Positions 1 through 6,786 of a stretch of 10,956 nt of DNA are shown here, piece by piece. The stretch is from assembly GCA_050259615.1 (NCBI GenBank), contig JBLNAZ010000023.1, positions 1-10,956 on the forward strand. Reading direction: 5' to 3'. A program made the translations under genes and the position numbers. Below the pieces are notes generated by a model that worked only from the letters and a program-made list of their open reading frames with translations, did not search any database and had not been told where the DNA came from. This stretch comes from JAAXKN01 sp050259615. Lineage in GTDB: Bacteria; Bacteroidota; Ignavibacteria; Ignavibacteriales; SURF-24. The first letter of the stretch is position 1; every line of letters starts with the position of its first letter.

Positions 1-1664
1 CGGTGTTTAATTTCAAGCGCCACGCCGAAAGCGCCCATAAGTCCCGGCTCCGGCGGCACAATAATTTCTTTACCAGTAAGGGCAGCCATAGCAACGGGGA
101 CGGCCTTATTATAGCAGACGCCGCCCTGCATAAAAACTTTTTTACCCGCGGGGCGGTTGCCCTTAACGCGGTTATTATAGTTCATGCAGATTGAATAAAC
201 GAGTCCCGCAACAATATCCTCTTTTGAAAGCCCCTCGTGCAGAGCGTTCTTAACGTCGCTGCTTATAAAGGCTGCGCACTGGTCGTTGAAGTTTGGAGGG
301 TTTTTGGCACGGAGCGCAATTTCGCCAATTTCCTTATAGTCGATATCGAGAGATTCCTTTGCAGCTTCCTCAAGGAAGGATCCCGTTCCGGCCGAGCAGG
401 CCTCGTTCATAGCATAGTCTGAAGCGACGCCTGAAGTTATATAGGTATACTTTGCATCCTGCCCGCCGATTTCAAAGATGGTATCCACTTCCCTATCGAA
501 GTATACAGTTGCGGCGGCGTGTGCAATAATTTCGTTAATGATTCCTTTAGTAAGCGCGTGGAGGCCCGCAATATGGCGCCCCGAGCCTGTAACCCCGAGT
601 CCCGTAATTCTAACCGGGAGGGTAATCTGTTTTTTGATGCTTTCATAGCATTCAACCGAAGCCCTTACGGGGTCGCCGTTTGTGCGTAGGTACTCACTTG
701 CAACGATAGCGTTATCGCTTTTTCTAAGGAGGACGGCTTTAGTTGTTGTAGAGCCCACATCGAGGCCGAGTATGCAGTTGTCGTTACTTTGAAGCGTGCC
801 CCTTTGGAATTCCTTAAAATGGACGAGGTGAGTAAACTCGCTTAACGGTTTATGGAATGTAAAAAGGGAGTGTTTTTCTGAAAACAGGCTATTTATGTTA
901 AATTCCAGGGTTTCATTTTTGAGGGCATATACCGCAGCTCCCAGGGCCTCGAAATAAGGAGCCTCTTCGGGAACGCTCACGCTGCCGAAATATTCTTTCA
1001 AAAAGCGCATTACGGCTTTGTTTCTTGATACGCCGCCTATCATAATAGCGCTTTCGTGGGGGACTCTTGAAGTAAGCTCAATTATTTTCTGCGCCATCAT
1101 GCGTGCAAGTCCCGAGACCACATTTTCCTTTGCCACGCCCTTATTGAGTGCGTGCGTGCAGTCGGATTTGCAGAAAACGCTGCAGCGTCCTGAGATATTA
1201 TAAGGATCGCCCTTTTCTCCGGCGTTTATGGCCTCTTCGATACCGAGGTCCATTCTTTTAATCTGCTGGAGGAAGAACTCCCCCGTACCGGAGGCGCACT
1301 TATTGCCGGTGCACACCTTAGAGATCCTGTTGTTCTTATCGAGCACATAGACCATAAAGCTTTCGCCGCCGGCGCTTATGATAATATCGCTTGAAAGTCC
1401 GAGGCAGCTTACTGCCGTTTCAATTGCCTCAGCTTCGGGAATAGAGGTAAGGTTTAAGAACTTTCTGAACTTTTTGCCAGTAACCGCAATTTTAGAAGGG
1501 ACTGAATTCCTGTTAAACAGGTCTGAAATTACTTTTCCGGGGTTCCCGTTGTGTGCAATTATACGGGTCCGGTCGATATTTATTTCTCCGTGATTCTTGC
1601 TCAGATAAACAGCCGAAACTGTAGAGGCGCCCACGCAGACGCCCAATGATTTTTGAACAGCCAT
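1..1664 (-). CDS. Acyl-CoA dehydratase activase, tandem BcrA/BadF-type ATPase domains (3' end beyond window)
   Basis: Members of this family (BadF/BadG/BcrA/BcrD, HgdC-like) use ATP and a [4Fe-4S] cluster to inject an electron into 2-hydroxyacyl-CoA dehydratases or benzoyl-CoA reductases; they are cytoplasmic. The frame is open for 554 codons and runs off the left edge. Two ASKHA ATPase domains stand in tandem. Domain 1 (about residues 6-270) has a degenerate phosphate-1 loop (LGVCVGAST, residues 7-15), Cys in NKCASGTGEF (C123) and SGRCSVFCKSDC (C161), and IGGVSRN (209-215). Domain 2 (about 297 to beyond 550) has the canonical loop ILGLDVGSTTTKAVLL from residue 298, Cys in NEACSAGTGSF (C423) and FNDQCAAF (C463), and QGGVCYN (513-519). 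These Cys pairs match the cluster ligands of HgdC. Long members of about 1,400 residues carry further dehydratase-like domains, so much of the protein probably lies off the left edge. The start at 1664 has AGGAAA (1676-1681) 11 bases upstream, inside the end of the preceding gene. The physiological substrate cannot be told from this fragment. Confidence 0.93.
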   Translation of the reverse strand, partial: MAVQKSLGVCVGASTVSAVYLSKNHGEINIDRTRIIAHNGNPGKVISDLFNRNSVPSKIAVTGKKFRKFLNLTSIPEAEAIETAVSCLGLSSDIIISAGGESFMVYVLDKNNRISKVCTGNKCASGTGEFFLQQIKRMDLGIEEAINAGEKGDPYNISGRCSVFCKSDCTHALNKGVAKENVVSGLARMMAQKIIELTSRVPHESAIMIGGVSRNKAVMRFLKEYFGSVSVPEEAPYFEALGAAVYALKNETLEFNINSLFSEKHSLFTFHKPLSEFTHLVHFKEFQRGTLQSNDNCILGLDVGSTTTKAVLLRKSDNAIVASEYLRTNGDPVRASVECYESIKKQITLPVRITGLGVTGSGRHIAGLHALTKGIINEIIAHAAATVYFDREVDTIFEIGGQDAKYTYITSGVASDYAMNEACSAGTGSFLEEAAKESLDIDYKEIGEIALRAKNPPNFNDQCAAFISSDVKNALHEGLSKEDIVAGLVYSICMNYNNRVKGNRPAGKKVFMQGGVCYNKAVPVAMAALTGKEIIVPPEPGLMGAFGVALEIKH

Positions 1665-1672
1665 TAAAACTT

Positions 1673-2530
1673 TTATTTCCTTTTTGCTTTCAGGTCATTT
1701 GCAAGTTTATCAACCTGCGGCTTAAAATCCTTAAACTCCGGATCATTCTTTCCCAGCTGTCTGGATTTCTCAATATAGTTCAATGCTTCCTTAGTATTAT
1801 TAACATCGGCAAGGAGTTTTGCCTTAACAAAATAGTTATAATAAGCAGGCTTAATAGAAATGGATTTATCCACCCACTGCATAGCCTCATCCTGGTGGAC
1901 CTTATTATCGGCGGCATAGTTAGCAGAAGCGGCATAGACCACCCAGTCGTCCTTATCGGCATTATCCAGAGCTTTTTTGATATTGGAATAAGCTTTGGCG
2001 TCTATATCGAATTTAAGGTTAAAGGTGACCTTAATCTTTTCCCATTCTATATTAATATTAGCCGAGCTTGTAGTAACGTCGGAGAAGCAGAATCCCATGC
2101 TTTCCACGAATTCCGTCTTTTCGGGTTTAACCTTAAAGCGGAGGAAGTCCTTAGTGGAGTCGTAGTTAAAAGCGCCCCATTGTTTCCAGGTTTTATTTAT
2201 AATGACGGTCCATTCATCCTGGCCGGGGACAGTAAAGAGTGCGTACTTGCCGGCGGGGACCTTATTGCCGTTAAGTTCGACGTCGTCGCTGAAGAAAATA
2301 GTAGTAGCCTCATCGGCGCCAGTACGCCAGACCTGGTTAAAGGGTACGAGTTCGCCCCAGATTTTTCTATTCTTAACGTTCGGGCGGCTATAGTTTATAG
2401 TGACGTCGAGGAGACCTATTCTCTGCATAACGGAAGCCTTTTGGCTTATGCGGGGCAGCTCCAGCTGGGCCCACGCAGTAGAAGCCCAAATGAGGAGGAG
2501 CAAGCAAATAAAAACGGAAAATCTTTTCAT
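1673..2530 (-). CDS. Secreted DUF2911 family protein with TPR-like C-terminal region
   Basis: This is a 285-residue exported protein of unknown biochemical function. Residues 1-21 form a signal peptide (basic start, LLLLIWASTAWA, then Q22). There is no lipobox Cys, so a periplasmic or secreted soluble protein is likely. The DUF2911 signature runs from about residue 28 to 165: NYSRPNVKNRKIWGELVP (46-63), WRTGADEAT (68-76), VPAGKYALFTVP (91-102) and WGAFNYD (118-124). Residues 185-265 look like paired helices of a TPR type (ALDNADKDDWVVYAASANYA, then AYYNYFVKAKLLADVNN), an arrangement common in Bacteroidota members. Length is normal for DUF2911 plus a TPR tail. The gene ends 8 bases before the activase start and shares its promoter, so the two are co-transcribed. 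The ribosome binding site before ATG 2530 is weak (CAGGTTG at best), as is usual in this phylum. Family assignment is secure; function is not known. Confidence 0.9.
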   Translation of the reverse strand: MKRFSVFICLLLLIWASTAWAQLELPRISQKASVMQRIGLLDVTINYSRPNVKNRKIWGELVPFNQVWRTGADEATTIFFSDDVELNGNKVPAGKYALFTVPGQDEWTVIINKTWKQWGAFNYDSTKDFLRFKVKPEKTEFVESMGFCFSDVTTSSANINIEWEKIKVTFNLKFDIDAKAYSNIKKALDNADKDDWVVYAASANYAADNKVHQDEAMQWVDKSISIKPAYYNYFVKAKLLADVNNTKEALNYIEKSRQLGKNDPEFKDFKPQVDKLANDLKAKRK

Positions 2531-2561
2531 TTACAACCTGAGATTTGAAATTATTTTGAAA

Positions 2562-2592
2562 TAAATTTATGAAATTTATGCAGAAATACAAA
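2562..2592 (-). promoter_or_regulatory. Candidate Bacteroidota-type promoter for the DUF2911-activase operon
   Basis: Reading the minus strand, TTTG (2592-2589) is followed after exactly 19 bases by TAAATTTA (2569-2562). The Bacteroidota primary sigma consensus is TTTG, about 19 bases, TAnnTTTG, so only the last base differs. Transcription would start near 2555, leaving a leader of about 25 bases before ATG 2530. The region is AT-rich, so chance matches are possible. Confidence 0.45.
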
Positions 2593-2604
2593 AGTTAAAA
2601 GGAG

Positions 2605-2616
2605 TCTTCATGAAGA
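2605..2616. promoter_or_regulatory. 12-bp perfect palindrome upstream of the DUF2911 promoter
   Basis: TCTTCATGAAGA is a perfect 12-base palindrome lying just upstream of the candidate -33 box on the minus strand. Its position would suit a regulator binding site, but a 12-base palindrome can arise by chance and no second copy was found in the window. The rest of 2593-2735 shows no gene or clear RNA; it contains only a weak GATAT/ATATC inverted repeat at 2652-2668. Confidence 0.2.
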
Positions 2617-2735
2617 AAAGGAAGGTTTAAGCGGGATAGCGGCAAATTTTGGATATTCAAGGGATATCAGCTTATAAGAAATCGGGGGATTTAGGGATGG
2701 GGAGGGGGATAATTCATTTATAATTTCTTTGTTTT

Positions 2736-2841
2736 AAGCCGCGGACAGCGGCTTAGTGTAGATAGCCCGGTGCCGAAGGCGCCGGGAACACGGGAATTCC
2801 CCCAAATTCCCAGAGGCGCCGCGGTCAGCCGCGCCATGTTT
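2736..2841 (-). repeat. Composite hairpin repeat, arm A (three GC-rich stem-loops)
   Basis: Read on the minus strand, the order is: CATG motif (about 2841-2835), first hairpin (CGCGG/CCGCG, 2820-2833), a linker GGGAATTTGGGGGAATTCCC, second hairpin (2766-2786, nine pairs around a three-base loop, one G-U), the conserved GGGCTAT (2768-2762), ACACT spacer, and third hairpin (2736-2754, seven pairs, five-base loop). Arm B shows the same order of modules in the opposite orientation, and the copies near 3150 and 6880 are partial. Such repeats resemble REP/BIME elements: non-coding, palindromic, dispersed in intergenic DNA. Whether they are mobilised by a transposase elsewhere in the genome cannot be seen here. 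Confidence 0.7.
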
Positions 2842-2925
2842 TTGGAATGCGATGAATTTATTAGGGAAATCCCAATACACGACAAATGTTGTTTAAATTT
2901 ATTGAAATCATCCGTTACGGAATCC
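2842..2925. other. AT-rich core between the two inverted repeat arms
   Basis: This 84-base stretch separates arms A and B. The flanks form an inverted repeat, CATGTTT (2835-2841) and AAACATG (2926-2932), and its own ends extend it with TTGGA (2842-2846) and TCCAA (2923-2927), bounded outside by the first hairpin of each arm. GATGAATTTATT on the left and AATTTATTGAAATCATC on the right are partly complementary. It contains no open reading frame of note, no promoter I would defend, and no recognisable RNA gene. Confidence 0.5.
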
Positions 2926-3050
2926 AAACATGTCGCCCCTCATCGGGGCTTTTCGGGTTTGGTTGGGGTCCTTTTCCCGGGGGTTCAGTCGCCCCCGTCC
3001 GGGGGCTTCCTCACCCCGGGCTATAGACAAAGCGCCCCTCTTCGGGGCTT
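2926..3050 (+). repeat. Composite hairpin repeat, arm B (inverted copy with a nested extra hairpin)
   Basis: On the plus strand: AAACATG, first hairpin GCCCC-TCATC-GGGGC (2935-2949), linker GGGTTTGGTTGGGGTCC then TTTTCCC, second stem CCCGGGG/CCCCGGG (2976-2982 with 3014-3020), GGGCTAT (3018-3024), AGACAAA spacer, third hairpin GCCCC-TCTTC-GGGGC (3034-3048). The first and third hairpins differ by one loop base. Unlike the other copies, the loop of the second stem is expanded and holds a further hairpin, GCCCCC-GTCC-GGGGGC (2991-3006), built like the first and third. This suggests an internal duplication or nested insertion. No T-run follows, so none of these looks like an intrinsic terminator. 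Confidence 0.7.
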
Positions 3051-3140
3051 AGTAATTGCGTAATTCAAGATGCTCAGATTTCATAAATAGATCTTCACGG
3101 ACAAAAGAAAAATTTTAAATTAAGTTGATGCGTAAAGCCA

Positions 3141-3209
3141 GAGGCGGGTTTGAGACCCTGGGCTACAGATAGTAAACCGCCGGAGGGTGAAAAATTGGTT
3201 TGGCGGTTT
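3141..3209 (+). repeat. Degenerate copy of the hairpin repeat
   Basis: ACCCTGGGCTACAGATAG (from 3155) aligns with ACCCCGGGCTATAGACA of arm B, and the following AAACCGCC matches AAGCGCC at the third-hairpin position. A short stem GGGT/ACCC (3146-3149 with 3155-3158) stands where the second hairpin belongs. AAACCGCC (3174-3181) also pairs perfectly with GGCGGTTT (3202-3209) over a 20-base loop. The copy lies directly upstream of the 197-aa gene and overlaps any N-terminal extension of it. Between arm B and this copy (3051-3140) only AT-rich sequence without identifiable features is present. Confidence 0.55.
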
Positions 3210-3242
3210 GCGGACTTGAGTTTAAAAGATTATCTTGAGTGC

Positions 3243-3836
3243 ATGAATCAAACTAAATTAAATATCCCGCACTATGCATTCAGTATCCACCTGGAATCAT
3301 TGGATCCCGATGCCGGACAAATTGAGTTTGATATTCTGCTGAGGGTCTTCAGTAAACTGAAATCCTCCTTCCGCTCTTTTATCGAAATTGAATTCCTGAA
3401 GAATGAAACATTCCGCGACCTGTACTGCCGTAAACCCTCTATACTCGAATCCTTCAAAAAGGAAACGGAACTTATGGTGCTTTCTATGGATATTGACTCC
3501 CTCCGGGCTTCCATCGCCCCCGACCTCACTGAACATGACGCCTCTCTTTTTGAGCACGAAATTTTGTGCTGGAAAAGGGAAAAATTTAACGCCTATAAAG
3601 AAGACGTAATTTATTTAAATTATCATGAAGCTTCTTCTGTAAAAAGAATAGTCAGTAGTTATAGTACCGCGGAACGGGTAAAAATATATAAACCGGTTTT
3701 TGATGTGATAGCATACGATAAGAATTACAGAATAAGTCTCTTGGACGATTCCGGCAAGTGCTGCGGCATGATTGTTCCACCCCCTGATATTGTAAAAAAA
3801 CAGATCATCCGCCCGGCTGAAAGCCTGGAAGTTTAA
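3243..3836 (+). CDS. Unrecognised 197-aa cytoplasmic protein
   Basis: I do not recognise this protein. From ATG 3243 it has 197 residues, no signal peptide, no transmembrane segment and no metal or nucleotide motif. It begins MNQTKLNIPHYAFSIHLESL, is rich in charged residues through the middle (a probably helical stretch around residues 40-110 with FKKETELM and LFEHEILCWKREKF), and ends in a more beta-like tail (VFDVIAYDKNYRISLLDDSG, then GMIVPPPDIVKKQ). The frame stays open upstream to a TTG at 3150, which would add 31 residues, but those codons lie partly in a degenerate hairpin repeat, so the ATG is preferred. Neither start has a Shine-Dalgarno site. The sensor kinase follows on the same strand after 147 bases, too far to imply coupling. 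Codon-like base usage and coherent protein composition support a real gene. A phage or defence origin is not indicated by anything visible. Confidence 0.7.
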   Translation: MNQTKLNIPHYAFSIHLESLDPDAGQIEFDILLRVFSKLKSSFRSFIEIEFLKNETFRDLYCRKPSILESFKKETELMVLSMDIDSLRASIAPDLTEHDASLFEHEILCWKREKFNAYKEDVIYLNYHEASSVKRIVSSYSTAERVKIYKPVFDVIAYDKNYRISLLDDSGKCCGMIVPPPDIVKKQIIRPAESLEV

Positions 3837-3983
3837 TCGGACTCTGAATTTTATCCGGGTACCGGAGAGCTAAACCTTCAGGTGCATGTGTCTTTTCCAG
3901 CCAGATCTGTACTGTCGTTACACGTTTCTTATAACCGGTTTGCTGATATTTCTATTATCTGAAATATTTAATCAGAGCGTTTT

Positions 3984-6230
3984 ATGAAATTTTCATCTTC
4001 AACTGAAAAGCAGCTTAAATTGGGGCCGGCGGCAATCAGCCTAAGCTATGCCATTATCAGCGCAGTATGGATCGTTGTAACCGATTATATTCTGGCCGAT
4101 AAAATCAGCAATCCCATTATTCTCACGCATTACCAGACCTATAAGGGGTGGTTCTTTATTCTTGTTACAGCCCTGCTCCTTTATTATTTTCTTAGACTCG
4201 GCATAAAAATGATCCGCACGTCAACCGACGCACTTGTATTAAGCGAAAATAAGTACAGGACTCTCCTTGAGCAGGCATCCGACTGCATAATCCTTACGGA
4301 TGACTCGGCCAATATTCTGGAAGCCAACTCCACTACGTGTGATCTCCTGGGATATGAGAAAAGCGAAATTCTGAATCATAACCTGAAGGATTTTGTACCC
4401 CCGGGGGATCTTGAAGCTTATCCGTTAAAATACAGGCAGCTTCAGACCGGCGAAAAGGTGCTGACAGAAAGAAGACTCAGGCATAAAAACGGAAAATTTA
4501 TCAATGTTGAAATAAGCGCAAAGATGGTTATGAGCGGAATTGTCCAGGCCATAATACGCGACATTTCCGAAAGAAAGGAGATGGAAGACAGGCTCCGGCG
4601 CTCCGAGGAGCAGTACAGGCTTTTGTTCAGGGAAAATCCCCACCCGATGTGGGTCTTTGATAAAAACACATTCCGTTTCCTTGCCGTTAACAATGCCGCA
4701 ATTGAACAGTACGGCTACTCCCGTGAAGAATTTCTTTCAATGACAATTAAAGACATACGACCGAAGGAGGACCTTCCGAGTCTTGATAATAATTTAAGGG
4801 AAACAATCTCTCAGGAGTATCATTCTTCAGGCCCCTGGAGGCACGTCAAGAAAAGCGGCCAGGTAATTTTTGTTGATATTACTTCTAATAATATCGCTTT
4901 TGAAGGCAGAGTGGCGCGCCTTACACTTGCAAACGACATTACCGAAAAGAAAATGGCTCTCGAAGCCCTGCAGGATAACGAGAAACGCTACAAAAGCCTC
5001 TTTGAATACTCCCCCATTTCCATATGGGAGGAGGACTTCTCCATAATCAAGAGTCATATCGATCTCCTGAAGACAACTGGAATTACGGATTTCAGGGATT
5101 ACCTGGAAAAGTATCCCGAAGAGGTAACACAAAGCATAGAAATGGTGCGCATTCTAGATATAAATGAGGCCACGCTTGAACTTTTTGAGGCGGAAAAGAA
5201 AGAGGATATAATCAATGCTTTCCCCGGCATTGCCGAGCAGGAAAGCTACAGGGTCCAGAGGGAGTCAATTACCGCTATTGCAGAAGGCAAAACCAGATTT
5301 GAAGTCAGCTCCGTGCGCAGAACACTCAAAGGAAAGGAAATCCACGTATATATAAGATGGAACGTTGCAGAAGGATTCGAGGATACTTACGGCAAAGTTC
5401 TTGTCTCTATTGTGGATATAACTGAACTTAAGAAAACAGAAGAAGCCTTAAAAGAAAGCAATGAGGAGCTGAATAAGTTAAATGAGGAGCTGGAAGACCG
5501 CGTTAAGAAACGCACGGAACAGCTTGAAGCGGCAAATAAGGAACTGGAGGCTTTCAGCTATTCGGTATCGCACGACCTGAAGGCTCCTTTAAGGGCAATA
5601 GACGGATTTTCACAAATTCTGCTGGATGACTACGCTCCGCAGTTTAATCCCGAGGCCAAGAAATTCCTCAATATTATTTCTAAAAATGCGGGACAGATGG
5701 AGCAGCTCATAGAGGACCTTCTTTCATTTTCCAAGATCTACAACAGGGAAAAGAATGAGGTTGTGATAAATATGGACGCCATGGTGAAATCAATTACGGA
5801 CCAGGTTTTAAAGGATAACGGCAGCCGAAGTATTTTATTTACAATCAAGGACCTTCCCGAAGCAGTAGGCGACCGCCCGATGCTGCAGCAGGTGTGGATT
5901 AATCTGATTTCAAACGCGGTAAAATTTACAAAAGACAGAGAAACGGCCCTTATTGAAATAGGCGGAGAGAAAAGGGAAAACGAGTTAGTCTACTATATTA
6001 AGGATAACGGCACAGGCTTTAATATGGAATATGCCTACAAGCTTTTTGGAGTCTTCCAGAGGCTGCACCCGGCTTCGGAATTTGAGGGTACAGGCGTGGG
6101 ACTTGCAATTGTGCAGCGGATCCTCAGGCGGCACGAGGGGAAAATATGGGCTGAGGCTGAGCAGAGCAAGGGGGCAACATTCTTCTTTTCAATTCCCGTA
6201 AGAAGGCAGGGGCAGGAGCTTCTTAATTAA
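3984..6230 (+). CDS. Membrane-anchored hybrid-less sensor histidine kinase with three PAS domains
   Basis: This 748-residue protein autophosphorylates on His in response to an unknown signal and passes the phosphate to a response regulator. Two membrane helices (about 15-36 and 54-73) with a short external loop resemble a common N-terminal module whose second helix begins QTYKGWFFILVTALLLY. Three PAS domains follow: about 86-199, 207-324 and 332-484. The third is longer, with an insert around EDFSIIKSHIDLLK and ILDINEATLEL, a known PAS variant. A coiled coil (485-525, EELNKLNEELEDRVKKRTEQL) leads into HisKA with SHDLKAPLRAIDGF, phospho-acceptor H530. The ATPase domain has N-box NLISNAVKF (N644), G1 box DNGTGF (D674-) and G2 box GTGVGLAI (G702-), so it should be active. 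There is no receiver or HPt domain, and no response regulator in the window, so its partner is encoded elsewhere. No ribosome binding site precedes ATG 3984. The sensed cue cannot be inferred; the short outer loop points to cytoplasmic sensing by the PAS domains. Confidence 0.95.
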   Translation: MKFSSSTEKQLKLGPAAISLSYAIISAVWIVVTDYILADKISNPIILTHYQTYKGWFFILVTALLLYYFLRLGIKMIRTSTDALVLSENKYRTLLEQASDCIILTDDSANILEANSTTCDLLGYEKSEILNHNLKDFVPPGDLEAYPLKYRQLQTGEKVLTERRLRHKNGKFINVEISAKMVMSGIVQAIIRDISERKEMEDRLRRSEEQYRLLFRENPHPMWVFDKNTFRFLAVNNAAIEQYGYSREEFLSMTIKDIRPKEDLPSLDNNLRETISQEYHSSGPWRHVKKSGQVIFVDITSNNIAFEGRVARLTLANDITEKKMALEALQDNEKRYKSLFEYSPISIWEEDFSIIKSHIDLLKTTGITDFRDYLEKYPEEVTQSIEMVRILDINEATLELFEAEKKEDIINAFPGIAEQESYRVQRESITAIAEGKTRFEVSSVRRTLKGKEIHVYIRWNVAEGFEDTYGKVLVSIVDITELKKTEEALKESNEELNKLNEELEDRVKKRTEQLEAANKELEAFSYSVSHDLKAPLRAIDGFSQILLDDYAPQFNPEAKKFLNIISKNAGQMEQLIEDLLSFSKIYNREKNEVVINMDAMVKSITDQVLKDNGSRSILFTIKDLPEAVGDRPMLQQVWINLISNAVKFTKDRETALIEIGGEKRENELVYYIKDNGTGFNMEYAYKLFGVFQRLHPASEFEGTGVGLAIVQRILRRHEGKIWAEAEQSKGATFFFSIPVRRQGQELLN

Positions 6231-6253
6231 AGAGGCTTTAGAATAATTTGATT

Positions 6254-6283
6254 TTTGCCCGATTTTTGTTTCAATTATCTTAG
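6254..6283 (+). promoter_or_regulatory. Possible Bacteroidota-type promoter for the YbhB-like gene
   Basis: TTTG (6254-6257), 18 bases, then TATCTTAG (6276-6283) is one base off TAnnTTTG, with spacing one short of the usual 19. Transcription would start near 6290, about 26 bases before ATG 6316. It sits in the 85-base gap after the kinase and would let this gene be transcribed independently. T-rich sequence makes chance matches likely. Confidence 0.3.
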
Positions 6284-6315
6284 ATGGTCATTAAATCACT
6301 CTGGAGGGAAACAAA

Positions 6316-6780
6316 ATGGCGATTAAATTTAGCAGTCCGGCATTCAAACACGGCGAACCGATTCCGGCAAAATACACCTGCGACGGACAGAATGTATCTC
6401 CCGCTCTTCAGTGGGAGGGGCTTCCTGACGGCACCAAAACGGTTGCAATTGTCCTGGAGGATCCGGATGCTCCGAGCGGGACTTTCATTCACTGGATTAT
6501 TTACGACATACCGGCAAACGTTAAAGATCTTCAGGAAGGTGTGACTTCAACATTAAATCTGCCCGATGCAGCCGCAATGGGAACCAATGATGCGCGGAGG
6601 ATCGGGTATTTCGGGCCGTGTCCCCCGTCGGGAGTTCATCATTATCATTTCAGGCTTTACGCCTTAAGTAGCGTCCTGAGGCTTGATGCGGGGGCAACGC
6701 TTAAGGAGCTGAATCTGGAGATGAAGGATCATCTTCTGGGCCAGGCCGAGCTGATGGGGACGTATAAGAGGAACAGATAG
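6316..6780 (+). CDS. YbhB/YbcL family protein (PEBP / Raf-kinase-inhibitor-like)
   Basis: This 154-residue cytoplasmic protein has the phosphatidylethanolamine-binding protein fold. Diagnostic motifs are all present: CDGQNVSPALQW (22-33), DPDAPSGTFIHWIIYDIP (49-66) and GYFGPCPPSGVHHYHFRLYA (97-116). The last two form the small anion-binding pocket (the DPDxP and GxCPPxxxHxY elements). Bacterial members are about 150-180 residues, so this is a complete short form without signal peptide. Their physiological role is not settled; the family name comes from the eukaryotic relative and does not imply control of the neighbouring kinase. The start is well supported by GGAGGG (6303-6308), seven bases before the ATG. 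The gene converges with the glycosidase operon across a hairpin repeat. Confidence 0.95.
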   Translation: MAIKFSSPAFKHGEPIPAKYTCDGQNVSPALQWEGLPDGTKTVAIVLEDPDAPSGTFIHWIIYDIPANVKDLQEGVTSTLNLPDAAAMGTNDARRIGYFGPCPPSGVHHYHFRLYALSSVLRLDAGATLKELNLEMKDHLLGQAELMGTYKRNR

Positions 6781-6786
6781 AGGAAG

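Noticed and set aside
1646..2548. Plus-strand open frame of 300 codons opposite the DUF2911 gene
   Set aside because: It is the antisense shadow of a gene with a clear signal peptide and DUF2911 motifs; its own translation shows no coherent domain.
2610..2630. Tiny frame starting ATGAAGAAAAGG
   Set aside because: It ends after six codons (MKKRKV) and has no support as a leader peptide.
2736..3050. CRISPR array or tandem repeat array
   Set aside because: The units are inverted, differ in stem sequence and have no regular spacers or cas genes nearby.
2770..3063. Plus-strand open frame of 97 codons across the repeats
   Set aside because: Its sequence is made of hairpin repeat modules and the AT-rich core; nothing suggests a protein.
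3854..3866. Hairpin TCCGG-GTA-CCGGA after the 197-aa gene as terminator
   Set aside because: Short stem followed by GAGCTAAACC; no T-run, so probably a chance palindrome.
3939..3972. Promoter of the sensor kinase from TTTG at 3939-3942
   Set aside because: No acceptable TAnnTTTG lies at the expected distance; the nearest candidate is a poor match.
6228..6240. Terminator of the sensor kinase gene (TAAAG-AGG-CTTTA)
   Set aside because: Only five AT-rich pairs, it includes the stop codon, and is not followed directly by a T-run.
6316..6780. Functional link between the Raf-kinase-inhibitor-like protein and the sensor kinase
   Set aside because: The family name derives from a eukaryotic Ser/Thr kinase regulator; the gene has its own ribosome binding site and possible promoter, and no shared motif supports a link.
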